NCBI GenBank assembly: GCA_003313425.1
Contig: NHZP01000019.1
Span: 682,001-746,000 of the forward strand
Length of the DNA stretch: 64,000 nt
Origin: Pseudopyrenochaeta lycopersici
Lineage: Eukaryota > Ascomycota > Dothideomycetes > Pleosporales > Pseudopyrenochaetaceae
Reading direction: 5' to 3'
The notes under the pieces are model-generated. The model searched no databases. It was not told the DNA's origin and saw nothing but the letters and a program-made list of their open reading frames with translations. Positions 19,833-31,206 of the stretch are shown in pieces. The stretch's first letter is position 1, and the number at the start of each line of letters is the position of its first letter. Position numbers and translations under genes: made by a program.

Positions 19833-22749
19833 CTACCAAAGCAGCGTTGAATTCTGGTCCTCCTCATTAACTATCTTGAAAGCCGCCTTGTCAATCTTGA
19901 ACCTCTGCTGCCTAGTGAGGTTCGCCAGCTCAGGCGCGAGTATGCTCACACATCTCAACCCACTCCGAATTGACAGTGCTCGCCTCAAGCAGGTCCACAG
20001 GTGTAAGCTGGGGTCCGCACATTCAGCCATAATTGTTAGGGAAATACCGATTGTGAGACTTGCTTGCTTTTTCTGAAACATTTTCAGAGTGGTAGGCATG
20101 CTCTCACTGCAGAAATAGTTAAGATAGCGCAGTAGGTCTTTTAGTAGGGGACAGTCCGGATCCTGATCCTTGTCTTCAATGCTGCCTTCAATGTCGCCTT
20201 GCATTTTACCATCTCCTAATGCTCTTCGAGTCAGCTTTAGTTGCTTCCTCGGACTCAGGCGGTAGAATAGCCGCTTGATGTGCGGAATCTCGGCTATTTG
20301 CTGTCCGCTGAGTGCTTGCAGAGACGACTGCGTCCAGGCTTCAAAGTCAGTTTCCGTGACATGTACGGCTGGTAGGGAATCAAAAGTGTCCGATCCAGAT
20401 GCAGAGGCACTGTCTGAGTCTTTCTCACTCTCACTCTTTTCGTCACTCTCGTCCGTATCTTCGGTCTCAATTTCGTCCTCGCTCTCAATTTCACTCTCCA
20501 CCTCGGTATAATTCTCGCTCTCCTCCTCACTGCTGTCCTCGGCATCTTCTTCCTCTTCATCCTCACTCTGGCTCTCACTTTGGTCGTCATCCCCACTCCT
20601 GCCAGTTGGGTAGAAATCAGCATCTTCAGTTTTGTCGTCAAACTCAGAGTAGTCATCCAAAGACCCGTCCCAACTGTATTTGTCTAGTTCATTGTCGTTT
20701 TCTGAAGACGCAGCATTACTGGGCTTAGTATGACTAAAAGATCGAGAATAACCTGTGTCATTGCTTTCATCCGCGAAATCAGATTTTCTTTTATTATTCC
20801 TTTTGGTTCCCCGCTTAGTGCCGCCAAGTTCTCCTGAAGGGTCCTTATGATGGCTGATGGTGGGTTCAATACTACTGCGGTCTAAAGATAGGATAAGATC
20901 ATCGATAGCATCTGGACGCCTCTGAGACTGGTTGCTCTGTCTCACCGCCTCATCCCCAGCACGGGTGGGTCCCTCGGGTGAAATCTGCAAGGCTGAAGAT
21001 TCGTTTGATGTCTTGGTGGGCGAGCTTGCGTCTTGAGCTGAGGGCCGAAGTGGAGGTGGAACCGAGAGAATACTATCTGGACGCACTGCAGGTTGTAGTT
21101 TGTTTGAATTTCCTGGCGAAGGTGATACCGGAGGCAAGTCGAGCAAAGGAACTTTGATACCTGGGGAGGGGCATCTTTGGGGCCTGGAAGGCGGTTGTTC
21201 TGTGCTTAGTATATCTTTCCAGTTGGTGCTTGGAAAGGTAAATATGGTGGAGCTCGGGGTATTAATCCGGGAACTACTGAAAACAGCCGTCGAAGTGTCG
21301 AACTCTGCTGAAACCTCCCTTCTTGTCGGGATGCTCTGTGGAAGTTTTGTAAAAGTCTGATATACCCAAACTTGGATCTTTGGTTTGAGAATCCGTGAAG
21401 ACCACTCATGCATATTCTTAATGATTGCACGAAGAGCTATAACACCCCAGGTCAGTTGAACAGATGTAGACCAAATACAAACCATTCGCTATCAAGAATC
21501 AGTCTTAGCACCATAGTAGAAGAATGGCACTTACCCGCTGTGGAATTGCAAAAAGGCTCGTCTTTGTCCTATACGCAAGCCAGACCTTGACTTTTGGCCC
21601 AATGCATGTAAAAGCGATAACAGGTGGCAAGCTAGATAAAGCATTCTTCGAATCTCCCTCAAAAAGCTGTGCCTGGAACTCGAGTGCTGCAGCGGCAGCG
21701 TTGGCAGCTTGGCAATAACATCTCTCAATTGAGGCCTTAGATTTGAAAGCATGTCTTTTCATCTCCACAACAGCCCATGGAAAGCAAAGAAGGTCAGTAG
21801 AATGTAACTCTGTACCTTCAGGAGATGCTGACCAGTTGCGTAACCCCGTCGTTGGCGCGCAGAGCACCCCGTTCCGATTCAGTGCACCGAGAACGCTGAA
21901 AGATAAGGATTGAATAATATCATCTTTTTCAGATCCTTCCATGTTTCGCGGCAATCGGCGCAAGATTGGAAATCCGTATGTTAAATCAGGTTTTGGTTGG
22001 GTTCGTCCCTTGAGGCTTGAGCTCAATGGCTCCAATTGTGGGAACTCAGTCCACGTAAAATCTTCTTCCCTGGGTTGGTTCCTTAGTTTTATGGATCCAT
22101 GATAATTAGATGAATTAGCTTACAGCGACCAAGCGTCGAACTTAGCACTTCTCCTTGGTTAGCGCAGATGATCGCTCTCTGGTTAATTTTATATTGCCCA
22201 TCTTTTGGCTGAGATAGTATCGAAATAAGAAATTGAAACTTCGCACGGAAGGAATCCGACTTACTTAAATCCAGGTTGGATGCCGGCTTCTTTAGTTGCG
22301 GCCTTGAAGAACTCAGTCCTCCAAAAGTGTTTCCATCCTGATTCGGCATTTTCGAGCAGCTCTCGAGCCTCTTTTGCTACGTCCGCATGTTTCTTTAAAT
22401 AATGCCGCGCAGCTTTCCATGAGTCACTAAACTTCTCTACTTGCCAAGGGGTTTCCTTCGGCTGTACAAGAGCTGAAGCTGGTGGTTCCAGATTCCAGTC
22501 CGGCCCAACATTGTCTGCTCCGTATTTTTTGAACTCATCATGGAAGTGATCGTTCCAGTTTCCCTCCGGAATAGTGCCAGAGAACATCAAAAGAGTTTCT
22601 CGGACTGCTTCGACATGATCAGGCAATCTGTCGACATCAATGGCCTCTCCCACGTTATCAACACCACCATAAACCTCCACATCATAGTAAATGCTATGCA
22701 ACTGAAGATTTTGGCGATTAATGCTTTTTTTCTCGTCTTTTTTGGTCAT
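19833..22749 (-). CDS. Fungal PD-(D/E)XK nuclease-like protein with acidic tract
   Basis: Exons 22749-22265, 22081-21535 and 21488-19833 join in phase to 895 residues, across introns of 183 and 46 nt. The central region belongs to a widespread Pezizomycotina family: KPDLTYGFPI, then LLCFPWAVVEMKR, CYCQAANAAAAALEFQ and VIAFTCIGPKVKVWLAYR, continuing over intron 2 into MVCIWSTSVQLTWGV. PD ... (E)xK spacing with a downstream QAAN resembles a PD-(D/E)XK nuclease core; catalytic activity is an inference. The C-terminal half is unusual. After a Ser/Pro-rich linker comes a ~110-residue stretch of Glu, Asp and Ser (about nt 20680-20390), which could act as a histone-like or basic-partner binding surface. 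A helical tail ends the protein. The N-terminal ~160 residues (MTKKDEKKSINRQ) are also typical of the family. No broken frame is seen. Confidence 0.72.
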
Positions 22750-23566
22750 CTTAATGTTGTTTGTTAAGAGGACTCCAATGATGATGTATTTGTCAAGATG
22801 AAAGATCCTGAAATTTGGAGAAATCAGTGCCCAGGTAGCATGGCTCGTGCTGCGGCACGGCAAACCCCACTCTCTCCACCCATGGGTTCGTATTCTTACA
22901 GTAGTGATATCACCGACAGTTTGAAAACCACACTAAAAAGGGTATACTCTACCGGATAAATGAGCTAACAACTACAGAAAGATACACTCCTCCAGTGGCG
23001 TCTTCGCAGGACAGTTCTGTGAGGCAATACAAGCTTGACTAATCAGTGTCCGAATTTGGGCGGTAACTTGCCAAAACATTTTGCTGGTTCAAGCACCATG
23101 TAAGGGATAAATTCTCCGCTGAGACAAAGGTGACCAGCGCTCCTGCCACGACCTGTGTGATGCTGTGGAACTGGAAGCAATTTCACTGTGAAATTTTGCG
23201 GAAGTAATAGCTTCTTTTCCGCCATTTGTTGCAACATCAATCTTTTAAATACTCCTTAAGATCCACTCAGACCACCCAGTTCGATGCCCAAACTCAGAAG
23301 CTGCAGACAAATCCTGTTCCTATTCTTCCGTAGTTAACGATATGTCTTTTAACGTACACTGAAACTGATTTTCCTGTCAAATATCCCATCTGTATCTAAA
23401 TACTTTAGGTTTATGCGTAACTTGTTCTTTACAAACGAGATTTGGAATACCAGCATTAGCGGATTTGCTTTCACAAGCTATGTCTCTCACATTACTGCTT
23501 AACGTAGCAGGTAGAGCTATATCGTGATAGTGTTGAGATTAAATTATTGCGGTGCTATTTACATCC
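22750..23566. other. Intergenic, no gene seen
   Basis: It contains the promoter side of the nuclease-like gene and the 3' side of the small secreted protein. A 65-codon minus-strand frame at 23043-23240 has no supporting features. Confidence 0.45.
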
Positions 23567-23851
23567 TTACGCAGGGCAAGCATAAGTTCCATCAGAGCCG
23601 CTGCAAGGATACTTGGAGCCGGTGCGGTCATTGCACGTTCCTGTTGCACATCCATAGGACTGAACTCGATTAGTGCAAGACTCTGCTAAGAGCAAAAAGT
23701 CACTTACTACACCTGCAATGATGCAATAATATGCATCAATGTAAGTGTCCAAACCGCATTCTCCAAACTTGGTTGAACTAGAGATGGGCAGGGCTGAAGC
23801 GGTGCTAAGCGTCAGGGACGCGATGAGTGCGATGATAGTCGAGAATCGCAT
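23567..23851 (-). CDS. Small secreted cysteine-rich protein (candidate effector)
   Basis: The 94-residue product starts at the ATG of MRFSTIIALIASLTL, a hydrophobic signal peptide likely cut near ASALP. The mature ~75 residues carry eight cysteines (GECG, AYYC, ESC, YGC, GTC, YPC, YAC and the first pair), an even number suited to four disulfides. Many fungal effectors, antimicrobial proteins and self-recognition ligands have this size and pattern, but no specific family is recognised and no function should be assumed. A more distal in-frame start (codon near 23887) would add 12 polar residues ahead of the signal peptide and is less likely. A GTAAG...TAG pair inside is only ~25 nt apart, too close for an intron. 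Confidence 0.7.
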   Translation of the reverse strand: MRFSTIIALIASLTLSTASALPISSSTKFGECGLDTYIDAYYCIIAGVVSDFLLLAESCTNRVQSYGCATGTCNDRTGSKYPCSGSDGTYACPA

Positions 23852-25186
23852 TTTGAATTGATGAGCTGTTATACAGGAGTTGCTCACTCGATAATTGGAG
23901 AATTGGATTTGGAGGATGAATTGGATGGATCGAAAGTAAATGATTATGACGAGGTTACGCTTTCATATAGACTTTGCCGGTTTCCACAATGAAACATCGG
24001 ACCGATTACAATCCAGATAGATTAGAATGAATGCCAGCGTTTCTGAACGCTAGTAGGGGTGAGAGGCCCCCTGTGGAAGGAGCGCTTTGCCGAAGTTTTC
24101 CATTCAGTGTAAAACCAAAATAGGTCGCAGAATAGCTCACCTTATTTCAGGTAGCAACCAAGGTAGCATCAAGCCCATAACAAATTATGCGAATAAAAGT
24201 AAATTATATAGAAAGTGATGACAGAGAATAGTGTAAATAATGTTCCAGTACAATTCAACGGAGCTTCAGGTTGGCGAGGATGGGCTTGAACAATAGAACG
24301 TCTCGAAAACGCTAGTCCAGTTGTCAACATAGGAGCCTTTTCAACGGATGCATTAGGTTCTTTAGATGAACGGCTATCTTTTGAGTTCTATTATTAGGTT
24401 CTTAGAGACTTTCTAGTCAATTTTATTGTTAAATGTATTACAACAAGTGCATCAAGGCGTTGATGGAACTGCTGTCGTGTTTTCTCTAGTATCTACGTAG
24501 TGTATGGTGTATTGTGTTCTTGACGTTTCACTAATAAATCTGTAAACCCTGGGCGCTAAAATAATCGACTGCACGCACTGGTCAGCTATTTATTTGTGTG
24601 GGTAAGCTATATCGTGCATAAGAATAGCTCATCCGGATTTCGGAGCATGGTCCTAAATGTTAGTGCTAATTCTACTTCTCATCGTCGATCTTCAGCTGCT
24701 GACACCACTGAATAATGCTCATTAAAAGGCAGTTATTATCCTAAGATAAGACACAACTAGTTTTATTGTCCGGTCAACCAGTTGTCAATATCTAGCCGTC
24801 ACGACTTCACCATACATTCCACTTCTCCAAAGGATAAGGAGAAAACAGAAAATATCACTGAAGGTAAGCTCACAAGAATGTAATATACATCGCGTTTGGC
24901 GTCGTGGTCCGCGGAGCAACCTCACCATTTGCACGCAGTGCGTAGTCTGATTTCGTCTGTGAGCTTTGTAACACGTCTATCTGCCTCAGTATAGCCACAT
25001 CGCTGTGTTTGACCATAACAGGCCAGTATTAGGGCTAGCTGAAGGTATATAGATCAACATGTCGCAACTGCGAACAAATATCACTTCAAAAGTCCACCAG
25101 CCTCCCCACAGAAGCCGAAAAAAATCGATCTTGCTCAATGGCACTGGGTCCAAAAATAATCAATTGCAGCAGAAAATTCTGCTGAA
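23852..25186. other. Gene-poor AT-richer stretch
   Basis: No frame of useful length occurs over 1.3 kb. The left part is the promoter of the small secreted protein. The remainder shows no recognisable repeat, RNA gene or coding fragment. Confidence 0.45.
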
Positions 25187-26220
25187 ATGGCTCTGAGCCC
25201 ACCCATTACACCTTCTACAGATTCAAATGGACCTCCGAGCTTCCGCACCGTTTTTGAGGAGAACATGCCACCCTCTGGGAAATCTATTAGTCATGATCCC
25301 GTATTAGTGCTCCTTCTTTATATGATTCGGATGATAGGGAATTTGTAGATTTAGATGTGCGAGGTAAGGTACGTTAAAGGGGCTAAAATACCTGCGAACA
25401 AGAGCTGACAGAAGACAAAGGTAGCAGGGCTTGAGGAAGTCTTCAGAAAGGTCTACGGTTTTGGCTTTCAGCAGCAACTCATCAAGAGAGATAGAAATTC
25501 TCAACTGCAAATGTTCAACCGCCTTTCTAAGTTCACCGTTGATCATGGGAAGGAACATGCGCTGCTTATCGTGTACTATGCTGGCCATGGTTGGCATAGT
25601 AGTGATAGACGCCGCGAAAACCTGGGTAGTTCTGATTTACGCCCATAAGTATTGGCGTTCCTCATTATATAGATTGATGCAATGTCCTGGGAATAGTTAG
25701 GGTCTGGAAGCCGTGAAGACATACTTGCTTGAATGCTGCGTGAAATTCGATCGAGTGCCCAAAAACTGACTCAGATGCGCAGAATAAAACTTAGATTGAA
25801 GGAAACGCCATCAGAAGATGAGGTTGTCATGTTGGAAGTGAGCGAAACCATTTTTGCACCATGTCAAAGGTGGTGTGCTTGTCATCTTTGACTGCTGTGA
25901 TGCCGCATCCCTCGCGAAACTTCGATCCGCTAGCCGCGCGTTCGGATACAGCAGTGCCTGTGAAGCAAATAAACGCACACATTCTCCAGAAGGTTAGTCC
26001 TTCACATCCGCTCTAACCTAGGAATTGAAGGAAATGAGCTCAGAACCGCCCTTCACCACGGATATTCTCGTTTTCAAGATAAAAGAGCGTGAGCTCTTCC
26101 CAGAAGGACAGAAGCCGGTACTCTTTCCGAGGTGACACTTCATACATGAGCACCACTGGATTTCAGGTAGGCGAACGCTTGCAGCTCCAACGTTTAGTCC
26201 ACGAAAATCGAGCTTAATTC
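25187..26220 (+). pseudogene. Decayed caspase-like (peptidase C14) gene
   Basis: Pieces of a fungal caspase-like domain follow one another on the plus strand but are interrupted. An ATG at 25187 opens a polar N-terminus (MALSPPITPSTDSNGPPSF, then FRTVFEENMPPSG). After a possible intron (donor 25365, acceptor about 25410), the text reads GLEEVFRKVYGF and then LLIVYYAGHGWH near 25590. This is the caspase His-Gly motif, and a TAA follows shortly. About 250 bases later comes GGVLVIFDCCDAASLA (near 25875-25920), the catalytic-cysteine strand with DCC, and then ACEANKRTHSPE. Further on, out of frame, is FKIKERELFPEGQKPVLFPR (near 26075-26130). The internal stops and frame changes mean no full protein can be made. 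Intact relatives are metacaspase-like proteins linked to fungal cell-death and NLR systems. Confidence 0.6.
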
Positions 26221-27314
26221 CAGAATTCCAAGATGAAAGTTGCGACTCTCAGAGATTTGGAGAAGTTGAAGAAGGATGCTTTGCATCGACCGGAAGTACA
26301 CAGCTTCTTGAAGTCAAAGATTCGAGCCGTGCTTGCCGAAGAGAAAAGATGATGGCTGAGGAAGATTATGGAATACTGCAGCAAAACCTTCAACATTCTC
26401 TAAGCATCGTTTCAATTCCTCAACTAGGCAAAGAAACATTGTCCCTTGTTTCGCATGTGCTGTCTATCGACAGTTCATAAGGAGATTCCGCTATGAACAA
26501 AGATTTCAAGGCTACACCTTCATGTCTGATTTGCTACCGTTATTTTGCTGACCACTAGTGGGTTTTCATGGATACACTTGAATGTTTGGAAATCCAACGA
26601 GAAGCGCCGCGCTCATCTGACAATGTGTTACAACCATGTCCAAGGGATGCACAAAAGCCAGAGAGGCGAGATGATCAACCATGTGGTCTGGCCACTTGAA
26701 ACAGTGTCTAAAGTATTTTTAGATGGCAAATGTATCATCTGAAGACATTCCTTTGCTCGAATAGAAGACCCGGCAGAGTTTTTGAATTATCTTGGGACAC
26801 GAATCAGCAAAGAAAGGTGAGCCGATATATATTGAAGAGAAAGCAAGATGCGGCAGTAGCGAGCGTTCCCAGTCGCAAGGCCGCTGGAAAAGTAAGGGAT
26901 CATGAACAGTCTGGACTTCAGAAGTAAGAATAAGCTCGGTCAGTCGAATGGCTTCACTGTGACTGTGCTACTATGTTCCGATACGACCTCAGCTTTGACC
27001 CCGCTAACAAGGCAGGGGTGGCAAATATTCTCCAGAATTGTTCAGAACAAACATTTGAAGGATTGCACTTGGGAGGAAACCATAGGGTTGATGCGGGTAT
27101 GCAGGACTTCAATCAACGGTTGTAAACCTCCGTGCGCCGACCACGCCCATTTCGGGTGCGCCTTTCTTCGGCTGAAGCCGGAACGCCCATTTAGCGGAAG
27201 TCCGCAGCCAGAATGTAGGACGAATATATATACATACTACTTACAATACGATTGAGACACGCATCGAAATCCCACCTGTTCACATTTACCAAACTCGCCC
27301 TACCGCTCTGCTTC
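26221..27314. other. Region with only short frames
   Basis: It may include the decayed 3' part of the caspase-like gene (polar, acidic reading near 26230-26400). Several 60-117-codon frames overlap without recognisable motifs. The last 100 bases are probably the promoter of the gene at 27315. Confidence 0.35.
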
Positions 27315-28182
27315 ATGAACAAGATCTTCTCCACCTCGACTGCCGTAGCAATTGCGGCAACAAGTACCTGTCTCGCCCTTGTCTACAAACACCTATCACC
27401 TGTACCCACGCGCAATATCTATAGCGACCTGAGCATTTCTAGTTCTCTTGAACGATCTAAAGCTGCGTCCATCGTACATCCAATTGGGCCAGTTGTATTT
27501 CACGACACTAGACGCATCACTGTATCACTATATAACAAGACGCTCTCTGACGAAGAGATTTTGGCGCGTTTCATCAAAGGATTTTTCGGAGGCTATGTGT
27601 TCTGGCCTGAATACTTTATGCTTCGCGCCATGAGAAAGGAGACAACATACTTTGGGGGTAAATATGATCTCAACTGAGAGATGCATTGAAAACATATATC
27701 TAATATGGATAGCAGTATTGCAGAATGTACCTATATCTTCATATATCTGGTCACAAACCGAATTATCTCGAGATGCAGCGCCGTCACTTCACACTCTTCT
27801 CTTTGGCAGTTTTAGGGTTATAGACTGCTCCATTCAACCTTCTCAAGCTCACAAACCACCACCATCATCATTGGGGCAACACTCAGTTAGTTCTATCGAC
27901 GTCACGTTTGGTTCTGACTCTGGGCGTATCCGAGGAGTGCATCGGTTCTCCATACTTCGTCGCGGCATTGAGAAAGACGACACTGAAACAAATGGCAGCA
28001 ACGAAGTTAACAACGAAAATTCAGAGAGTATCACAATTGAATTTGCTTCCTTAGCAAATTTTCCTGGACTAAGCGCCTCGAAAGGTCTGAAGGCCATCTA
28101 TTGGTTTCATCTGCAGTATGCTATGATGCTATTTAGGGAAGGAGTAAGGGAAGTGATCGTGCCGGATGCCATTAGCTATTAA
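27315..28182 (+). CDS. Hypothetical protein with N-terminal membrane anchor
   Basis: Exons 27315-27657 and 27713-28182 join in phase (GCA at the junction) to 270 residues. I do not recognise the family. The N-terminus, MNKIFSTSTAVAIAATSTCL, is hydrophobic with one positive charge and could be a membrane anchor or mitochondrial signal. The remainder is soluble: SLYNKTLSDEEILARFIKG, then a second half with FGSFRVIDCS, a low-complexity polar loop (ETNGSNEVNNENSES) and FHLQYAMMLFREGVREVI near the C-terminus. For the intron, the acceptor at 27712 is chosen because the later CAG at 27719-27720 shifts the frame. Coding composition is good on both sides, and no stop interrupts it. Confidence 0.6.
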
Positions 28183-28596
28183 GAAAGAACTTAGATATGC
28201 TTTTTGAGTGAACGTCAATAAGATGGAAAGTAGTCAACTTGAATGATTGTTATTAGGAGAGTAATGTAGATAGGATTTCAAGAAAATGAATTTTGGCATG
28301 ATATATGCATGGAGGGGTGCTAGCTCAAGGTTATGGTGATTATGTACCAGTGTGTAATGCAAACAATTTCTATCAACGGAGCTGTATAATCTCTGGAACT
28401 TAATACTGGTTGACTTGTTGATATTGCTTGGAGATGATGTGAAAAGCATCACTCGATACTTAAAAAATCTGCAAATCCCCCCCTGGCACTTTCGTATCAG
28501 CCATTGTACGAGCATGTGAGAAGTACTGGTGTAACAATAATGAAAATAATGCCCAAGCTATCCTAGTTAAGGGCTTTAAGTGTGTCCAAAATTAAG
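28183..28596. other. Intergenic, no gene seen
   Basis: It holds the 3' side of the 27315 gene. A minus-strand 93-codon frame at 28234-28515 shows no recognisable motif and is AT-rich, so it is not called. Confidence 0.4.
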
Positions 28597-28897
28597 GTGA
28601 CATGCGTCTAAGATCACAGAAATGTGCAAATGACATCCGGTAATCTGGTTTGTCCCTGGGGATCATGGTCTGTTTGCCAGTTTCGAGCAACAATCACACA
28701 TCTGATCGATGGAGCCCAAAGGGAATGGTAAACTTGTTCGCAAGCTTGAGCACGATACCATAATGATAGTAATGCATTATCGTGTCTCGAATCCATCTCG
28801 TCGCTCGTAATGGTCTTGGATAATCCCAAGATGATCTTGCGTGGTAGTCGTGCGATGTGTCTACAGCGGATGGCCTTGTATGAGCCCTTATAAACAA
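28597..28897 (-). pseudogene. Short coding remnant with internal TGA, unknown family
   Basis: On the minus strand the reading YHARSSWDYPRPLRATRWI, then DTIMHYYHYGIVLKLANKF and PFGLHRSDV, ends at a TGA near 28696. The same frame then continues with MIPRDKPDYRMSFAHFCDL to a second stop at about 28597. The continuity of protein-like sequence across the TGA (a CGA-to-TGA change would explain it) suggests a remnant gene rather than chance. No start codon is visible at the 5' end and the family is not recognised. Confidence 0.3.
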
Positions 28898-29087
28898 ACA
28901 AATCTATGAAGCACTTCGACTTCCGGAATGATTAGAACAGACCAGACGCTATAGATCGAGTCACAGGATATTGCGTAATCATAGTGTGTTAATTGTTTTG
29001 CCAAAACTATTGAAGCGGTCTGCAGAAAAGCATCAGCTGCACCACAATCTGCATGACGCAACGCATGACGATCATATTGCCTTCCAA

Positions 29088-29591
29088 TCAGAGCTGTCGT
29101 AGCGTAGTTGGGGCAATAGTAAATTCTTGAAATCCATTTCCACGTCGTGAAATGAATGCGTCGACAGCATAGTCCCTACAGCGCATAATATTAGCCATGT
29201 GCGCCCTCAAATCAAATTTCTTAAACTTGGAGCAAAAATACCTTCCACCATCTGTAAAACGATACACGGCATCCAACTGCACCTCTTGGATGCTGTTATC
29301 AAATGGCCTCAAAGTGAACTCAAGAGTCCGACCAGCCTTATCCCCAGCGATCAAGTCATTGCAATTTTGGGTTTCGCCTCCCCTACCGACAATGTGGCAT
29401 ATTTCTGTAAGCGAAAGCGCGGGAATCGTGACGCCAGAAACGGTGGCTTGAGGAGCGCTGACGCGGAAGTTTGCCCACCCAAGGCCATACCAGTTGCCGC
29501 TCCATTGGGTGAAAGAAAAAGTGTAGCCAGAGGGAATAGGAATGGCAATGGCGGAGGAAATTGCGAGGAGGAAAGCGTATGAGACACGCAT
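29088..29591 (-). CDS. Small secreted protein, hypothetical
   Basis: The protein starts with a clear signal peptide (MRVSYAFLLAISSAIAIPIP). Read without splicing it has 167 residues. A 66-nt GT-AG segment (29241-29176, with GCTAAT as branch site) is stop-free and in phase; if it is an intron the product has 145 residues and reads TDGGRDYAVDAF. The unspliced form contains four cysteines and the spliced form two, so either could form disulfides. The mature part has a beta-rich pattern (FSFTQWSGNWYGLGWANF, then TLEFTLRPFDNSIQEVQLD) seen in several small secreted fungal proteins. No specific family is recognised. Effector or wall-associated roles are possible but unsupported. Confidence 0.68.
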   Translation of the reverse strand: MRVSYAFLLAISSAIAIPIPSGYTFSFTQWSGNWYGLGWANFRVSAPQATVSGVTIPALSLTEICHIVGRGGETQNCNDLIAGDKAGRTLEFTLRPFDNSIQEVQLDAVYRFTDGGRYFCSKFKKFDLRAHMANIMRCRDYAVDAFISRRGNGFQEFTIAPTTLRQL

Positions 29592-30345
29592 GATGGCAGT
29601 ATTGATCCTGTAAAGTTGGCTAAGTATCGAGTAAACTTAACAAAAGTAGTGGCAATACAGATTCATCTTAAAATTCTCATAGAATCTTGTCTCCCTTTTA
29701 TCCCTCAACCTGGGTGATTTTCTCACTCCCGAGGCCCGACAGGTTCCGTCATATCAGAGCACCAAGGGTTTTATAAAGTGGTACTCAGGTATGAGTATCC
29801 CCAAACAAGTATTTACCTTCCTGAATTAGCTCCTTCAATTTGTGTTCACCCATGAGGAAGCTTAATTACACCCCTGGCAAGATGCCCGAAGATTGACCGT
29901 GATGAATGGCATTGGTTGAATGTTCTATACAGAACTAATCTGTAATCGGCCCTATTGAGTTCGTCTACAGAAAACCTCGGGGTTTAACTTAAATGCCGTT
30001 GATTATCAAAGCAAATCGCCAACTAAAGGTGTGGGGTTTCGGGTAAAGGCTGTTTCTCCTCATTAAGAATTACTCCAAACGAGCCATTGCACCTTCGGGA
30101 GATAGTGGAGCCTGATACCCCAGTTGTATCCAAAGCTAATCAGGGTGACGTGCAGGAAACAGCGCGAGTACCCAGAGTGTCAAAGAACGCTAGTACCTGA
30201 AGAGCACAAAACGACAAAGTAAAGGTAGAATCCGCCACTTGCGGGCTTGTATGCGCATCCACAATTCATACTTGGGTTCATCACCAAGCATGTGCTGTAA
30301 CCAGTGATTGAATAAGATTACTAATCTCTAATGACTATCTTACGT
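29592..30345. other. Intergenic, no gene seen
   Basis: It includes the promoter of the secreted protein at 29591 (minus strand) and the 3' side of the glyoxalase-like gene. No frame of useful length and no repeat were recognised. Confidence 0.45.
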
Positions 30346-31206
30346 TCAAACGTACTCAATCCACAAACCACCGATGCTGTCACCTTGCCCCAAGTAGTCA
30401 AGTCGCTCTTTTGTCCCTAGTGTCTTGCCTGGGCGGGCTTTCGCACTGAGTACCACATCCCCGTACAGAAATCCTGATTTCTCAACTTGTTCAAATTCCT
30501 CCTTAGTCTGCGGCAGCCTTAGCGTGATCCTCGGACCACCATCTAAATCTTCTACCTCATTGACTCTTCCGGTGTGGAAATTCACTTCGTCGCCACTTAT
30601 ACTGCCATCATCGCTGAGGATTGACGTATAAGCATGCCTAGTCTCGTCTAAAATGGTTCGGTCTCTCACGATGACGGTAAGTTGTCGAATGCCCAAAGCA
30701 CCACAAGGATGTGTCGTCTTCTTTTCATCAAGCGGTACCCGGACACTGCGGGGCGTAATATCGTGGCAGAAGAAGGGTATCCGCCCGCGCACATCCTGCC
30801 CACCCTTATCACCATTGGGGAACGTAACCGCCCACTTGACATCTACGCCATCAGCCCTCTTTCTTCCGCCATGAATTGGCTTCCCATGGCTCCCCTTAAC
30901 CTTGTCATAATTGGTTTCCGGAGTGTTGGTATTCGTCAAACACCAGTCTTTCCAGCCTATGAAGCCGACATCAGGACCCCACCAATGCGTAGGGGCGGCA
31001 TCGGGATTGACAAAACTGATAAGTTCGATATAGCAACCATCCGCAATGAGAATGAGGGAATTGGAGGTTGCGCCGTCCGCATGGAAACCGCCTGGTGAGA
31101 GGGTAAAGTTGTCTGTGAAGAACGCGGGAACTAAAGGGAGATTTGTGACCGGATCAACCGGAAGGAATAGCACTATATGATCTAAAGCTTGTTCCGATGT
31201 CGACAT
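30346..31206 (-). CDS. Glyoxalase-like (VOC fold) domain protein
   Basis: A single exon of 286 residues begins MSTSEQALDHIVLFLPVDP. The first strand, LDHIVLFL, with its histidine is the usual start of a vicinal-oxygen-chelate (VOC) domain of the glyoxalase-like type (PF13468). SLILIADGCYIELISFVNP provides the next strand and the typical glutamate. HWWGPDVGFIGWKDWCL and GKPIHGGRKRADGVDVKW follow, as in fungal relatives, and a second half (LGIRQLTVIVRD) probably forms the paired module. These proteins bind a metal and act on small organic substrates; the substrate is unknown. The start chosen is the ATG at 31206; an open frame upstream has no better start. It appears intact. Confidence 0.8.
   Translation of the reverse strand: MSTSEQALDHIVLFLPVDPVTNLPLVPAFFTDNFTLSPGGFHADGATSNSLILIADGCYIELISFVNPDAAPTHWWGPDVGFIGWKDWCLTNTNTPETNYDKVKGSHGKPIHGGRKRADGVDVKWAVTFPNGDKGGQDVRGRIPFFCHDITPRSVRVPLDEKKTTHPCGALGIRQLTVIVRDRTILDETRHAYTSILSDDGSISGDEVNFHTGRVNEVEDLDGGPRITLRLPQTKEEFEQVEKSGFLYGDVVLSAKARPGKTLGTKERLDYLGQGDSIGGLWIEYV

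Noticed and set aside
22089..22349. A separate small exon or gene between the first two exons of the nuclease-like gene
   Set aside because: Its phases do not fit any splice junction, while direct joining of 22265 to 22081 is exactly in phase.
25304..25597. 97-codon minus-strand frame
   Set aside because: It overlaps the plus-strand caspase-like motif YYAGHG, which is the recognisable signal there.
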